A DNA stretch of 64,000 nt from Paraburkholderia sp. BCC1885 (GTDB taxonomy: Bacteria; Pseudomonadota; Gammaproteobacteria; Burkholderiales; Burkholderiaceae): positions 620,001 through 684,000 of the forward strand of contig NZ_CAAJGM010000208.1 in NCBI RefSeq assembly GCF_900996235.1, given 5' to 3'. The position numbers and the translations under genes are program-made. How positions within the stretch are numbered: position 1 is the stretch's first letter; each line of letters starts with the position of its first letter. Below the pieces are notes generated by a model, which was given only the letters and a program-made list of their open reading frames with translations, was not told where the DNA came from and made no database searches. Below are positions 61,941 to 64,000 of the stretch, in pieces.

Positions 61941-63419
61941 CTATTCGTCCGCATCCGCGCCAGGCAGCATGTCCCCGAGCAAACCGCTCGCGGCCTCTCC
62001 CGGCAGCGCCTCCACATCGCGCAGCTTGCGGTTCATCATGCGCGTGCGCGTCTCTGCCGCTTCGATCGAACGGGTCACCGTTTCGAGCTGCGACTTCGTC
62101 TTCGCCAGCACATCGCCGAATTTGCCGAATTCGGTCTTCACCGCACCCAGCACCTGCCAGACTTCGCTCGAGCGTTTCTCGATGGCGAGCGTGCGAAAGC
62201 CCATCTGCAGACTGTTGAGCAGCGCGGTAAGCGTGGTGGGCCCAGCGATCGTCACGCGGTATTCGCGCTGCAACATGTCCGTGAGCCCCGGCCGGCGCAA
62301 TATCTCCGCATAGAGCCCCTCGGTGGGCAGGAACAGCAGCGCGAAATCCGTGGTGTGCGGCGGCGAAACATACTTCTCGGCAATCGTGCGAGCCTCGGCG
62401 CGAATCCGCGCTTCCAGCGCCCGCGACGCGTCCTCCACCGCGACCGGATCGGCCCGCTCCTGGGCATCGATCAAACGCTCGTAGTCCTCGCGCGGAAATT
62501 TGGCATCGATCGGCAGCCATACCGGCACGGCGGTGCCGTCCGGATCCTGGCGGCCCGGCAGCTTGATGGCGAATTCGACGCGATCGCCACTCTTCGGCAC
62601 GGTGGCCACATTCTTCGCGTACTGATCCGCCGTCAGCAACTGTTCGAGCAAGGCTTCGAGCTGCACCTCGCCCCACGTGCCGCGCGTCTTGACGTTGGTC
62701 AGCACCTTCTTCAGATCGCCCACGCCGGCGGCGAGCGTCTGCATTTCGCCAAGCCCTCGATGTACCTGCTCCAACCGGTCCGACACCTGCTTGAACGATT
62801 CGCCCAGCCGCTGTTCGAGCGTGGCATGCAGTTTCTCGTCCACCGTGCGGCGCATCTCTTCGAGCTTGGTCGAGTTGTTCGCTTCGATGTCCTTCAGACG
62901 CTGCTCGATCGTCGCGCGCACCTCGGCGAAACGGCGGTCGTTTGCCTCGCGCAATTGTTCCAGTTGCAGCGTCAGCGTCTCGCCGAAATGGCGCAACGCG
63001 CCGCCCTGCTCGTCACGCGCGAGTTGGGCCTGCTGTTGCAGACTTTCGCGCGAGGCTTCGAGCTGTTGCGCATTCGTTTCGGTGAGCTTGACGAGTTGCT
63101 GCGCGAAGCCGTCGATTTTGTTGTTCTGCAGCGTCGCCATGCCGGTGAACTGCGCCGCCAGCGTCTGTTGAAACTGCGCGAAGCCGCCGTTCAGTTCGGT
63201 ACGGGAGACGCGCGCGGTTTGCTCGATCTCGCTGCGCAACTCGCGTTCGAGCCGCTCGAAGGCGCGCGTCTGCGCTTCGGCGGTCGAACCGAGGTGGTCG
63301 CCCAGATCGTCGAGTTGCGCCTCGAGGTCGCCGTGGCGGCCGCCGCGCAGCAGCACCAGCAAGGCAATCACCAAGGCGGCGGCCAGCACCGCGACCGCCG
63401 CCGCCAGAATCATCGTCAT
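61941..63419 (-). CDS. rmuC: DNA recombination protein RmuC
   Basis: A protein of 492 residues with an N-terminal membrane helix, a long coiled coil (about residues 35-240) and the RmuC domain with TRGTWGEVQLEALLEQLL and PIDAKFPREDYERL. RmuC limits inversion or rearrangement of short repeats, and its domain is nuclease-like. Its ATG overlaps the stop of the dehydrogenase gene (ATGA). Confidence 0.95.
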   Translation of the reverse strand: MTMILAAAVAVLAAALVIALLVLLRGGRHGDLEAQLDDLGDHLGSTAEAQTRAFERLERELRSEIEQTARVSRTELNGGFAQFQQTLAAQFTGMATLQNNKIDGFAQQLVKLTETNAQQLEASRESLQQQAQLARDEQGGALRHFGETLTLQLEQLREANDRRFAEVRATIEQRLKDIEANNSTKLEEMRRTVDEKLHATLEQRLGESFKQVSDRLEQVHRGLGEMQTLAAGVGDLKKVLTNVKTRGTWGEVQLEALLEQLLTADQYAKNVATVPKSGDRVEFAIKLPGRQDPDGTAVPVWLPIDAKFPREDYERLIDAQERADPVAVEDASRALEARIRAEARTIAEKYVSPPHTTDFALLFLPTEGLYAEILRRPGLTDMLQREYRVTIAGPTTLTALLNSLQMGFRTLAIEKRSSEVWQVLGAVKTEFGKFGDVLAKTKSQLETVTRSIEAAETRTRMMNRKLRDVEALPGEAASGLLGDMLPGADADE

Positions 63420-64000
63420 GCGCGGGCCTTGCCGAGTACTTCCGGATTGACCGGATTCGCCGGGCGTCCTGCATTCGGACCTTCGCCGAGCGCCGCAATC
63501 AGATTGTCCGCGGCGAGATTGGCCATGGCGCGCCGGGTTGCTTCGGTGGCGCTCGCGATATGCGGCGTCAGCACGATATTCGGCACCGTGAGCAACGCCG
63601 GATTCAGGTTCGGCTCGCCTTCGTAGACATCGAGCCCGGCCGCGGCGATCTGTCCGGCACGCAAAGCGTCGACCAGCGCCGCGTCGTCGACGATCCCGCC
63701 GCGCGCAATGTTGGTGAGCGTCGCGGTGGGCTTCATCTGCGCGAGTTCGGCCGCGCCGATCGTGTGGTGGTTGTCACGGGTATAAGGCAGCACGAGCACG
63801 ACGTGATCGGCGCGCTTTAACAACTCCGCCTTCGACACATACTGCGCGTTCAGTTCCGCCTCGATCTCCGGCGCGACCCGCGACCGGTTGTGATAGATCA
63901 CCTGCATGTTGAAGCCGCGAGCACGCCGCGCCAGCGCCTGGCCGATGCGCCCCATGCCGATCACGCCAAGCGTCGAGCCGTACACGTCGCTGCCGAGAAA
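63416..64000 (-). CDS. 2-hydroxyacid dehydrogenase (GhrB-like), 5' end cut by the window
   Basis: The C-terminal 195 or so residues are present; the frame runs open to the last base. The Rossmann nucleotide motif GVIGMGRIGQALARRA, the arginine region NIARGGIVDDAALV, the glutamate in DVYEGEP and the histidine in LTPHIASAT match D-isomer 2-hydroxyacid dehydrogenases acting on glyoxylate or hydroxypyruvate. The exact substrate is uncertain. Confidence 0.92.
   Translation of the reverse strand, partial: FLGSDVYGSTLGVIGMGRIGQALARRARGFNMQVIYHNRSRVAPEIEAELNAQYVSKAELLKRADHVVLVLPYTRDNHHTIGAAELAQMKPTATLTNIARGGIVDDAALVDALRAGQIAAAGLDVYEGEPNLNPALLTVPNIVLTPHIASATEATRRAMANLAADNLIAALGEGPNAGRPANPVNPEVLGKARA

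Overview
The window looks like chromosomal DNA of a Burkholderiaceae bacterium, most likely Paraburkholderia or Burkholderia. Most of it is dense and GC-rich. The gene blocks are typical of beta-proteobacteria: rpoE-rseA-rseB-mucD-lepA-lepB-rnc-era-recO-pdxJ-acpS-nagZ; yceD-rpmF-plsX-fabHDG-acpP-fabF; uvrC-pgsA-tRNA(Gly)x2-tRNA(Cys); an EarP/EF-P pair with Arg32; and sppA-Rieske-gph-rluC back to back with rne. The species cannot be fixed from the sequence alone.

Layout. 1-3620: a tRNA-Val(CAC) gene, then a visibly AT-richer accessory segment. It carries a retron-like reverse transcriptase and an OLD-like ATPase/TOPRIM protein, overlapping by 4 bases on the minus strand. Upstream of the RT lies a structured non-coding stretch that could be the msr-msd RNA. 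This is the best candidate in the window for an anti-phage system. 3621-5045: a secreted phospholipase D-family protein. 5244-5440: a compact unit with promoter, 15-codon ORF and terminator-like hairpin, in front of an ABC exporter. 7519-8736: a TetR regulator and an Ohr-type peroxidase sharing three related palindromic operators. 8877-13902: a small exported protein, a membrane protein, a GT4 glycosyltransferase and a second ABC exporter. 14067-16326: otsB-otsA for trehalose synthesis. 16692-17910: SCO1 and PCu(A)C copper chaperones for cytochrome oxidase assembly. 17995-20763: an ElaA-like acetyltransferase, a lipoprotein and a TraB/GumN-family protein.

20891-28690: tRNA-Cys, two identical tRNA-Gly genes, pgsA and uvrC on the minus strand, then earP, efp, csbD and an NtrC-type response regulator on the plus strand. 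csbD has a textbook sigma-54 (-24/-12) promoter, and the next gene encodes a sigma-54 activator with an unusual GAFNGA loop. 28704-41268: the long minus-strand block from rpoE to nagZ, covering envelope stress, translation, RNA processing, signal peptidase, DNA repair and cofactor genes. 41370-48753: fatty acid synthesis with rpmF and yceD. 49034-53571: a Maf-family pyrophosphatase and RsmI-like methylase, then the sppA/Rieske/gph/rluC block. 54306-57680: RNase E with a long structured 5' region. 57847-60999: moaA-mobA-moeA for molybdenum cofactor. 61063-64000: a small membrane protein, an acetyltransferase, rmuC and a 2-hydroxyacid dehydrogenase cut by the window edge.

Housekeeping calls rest on family motifs read directly in the translations. 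The retron ncRNA limits, the small unit at 5244-5440 and the regulatory proposals are inferences from sequence pattern.
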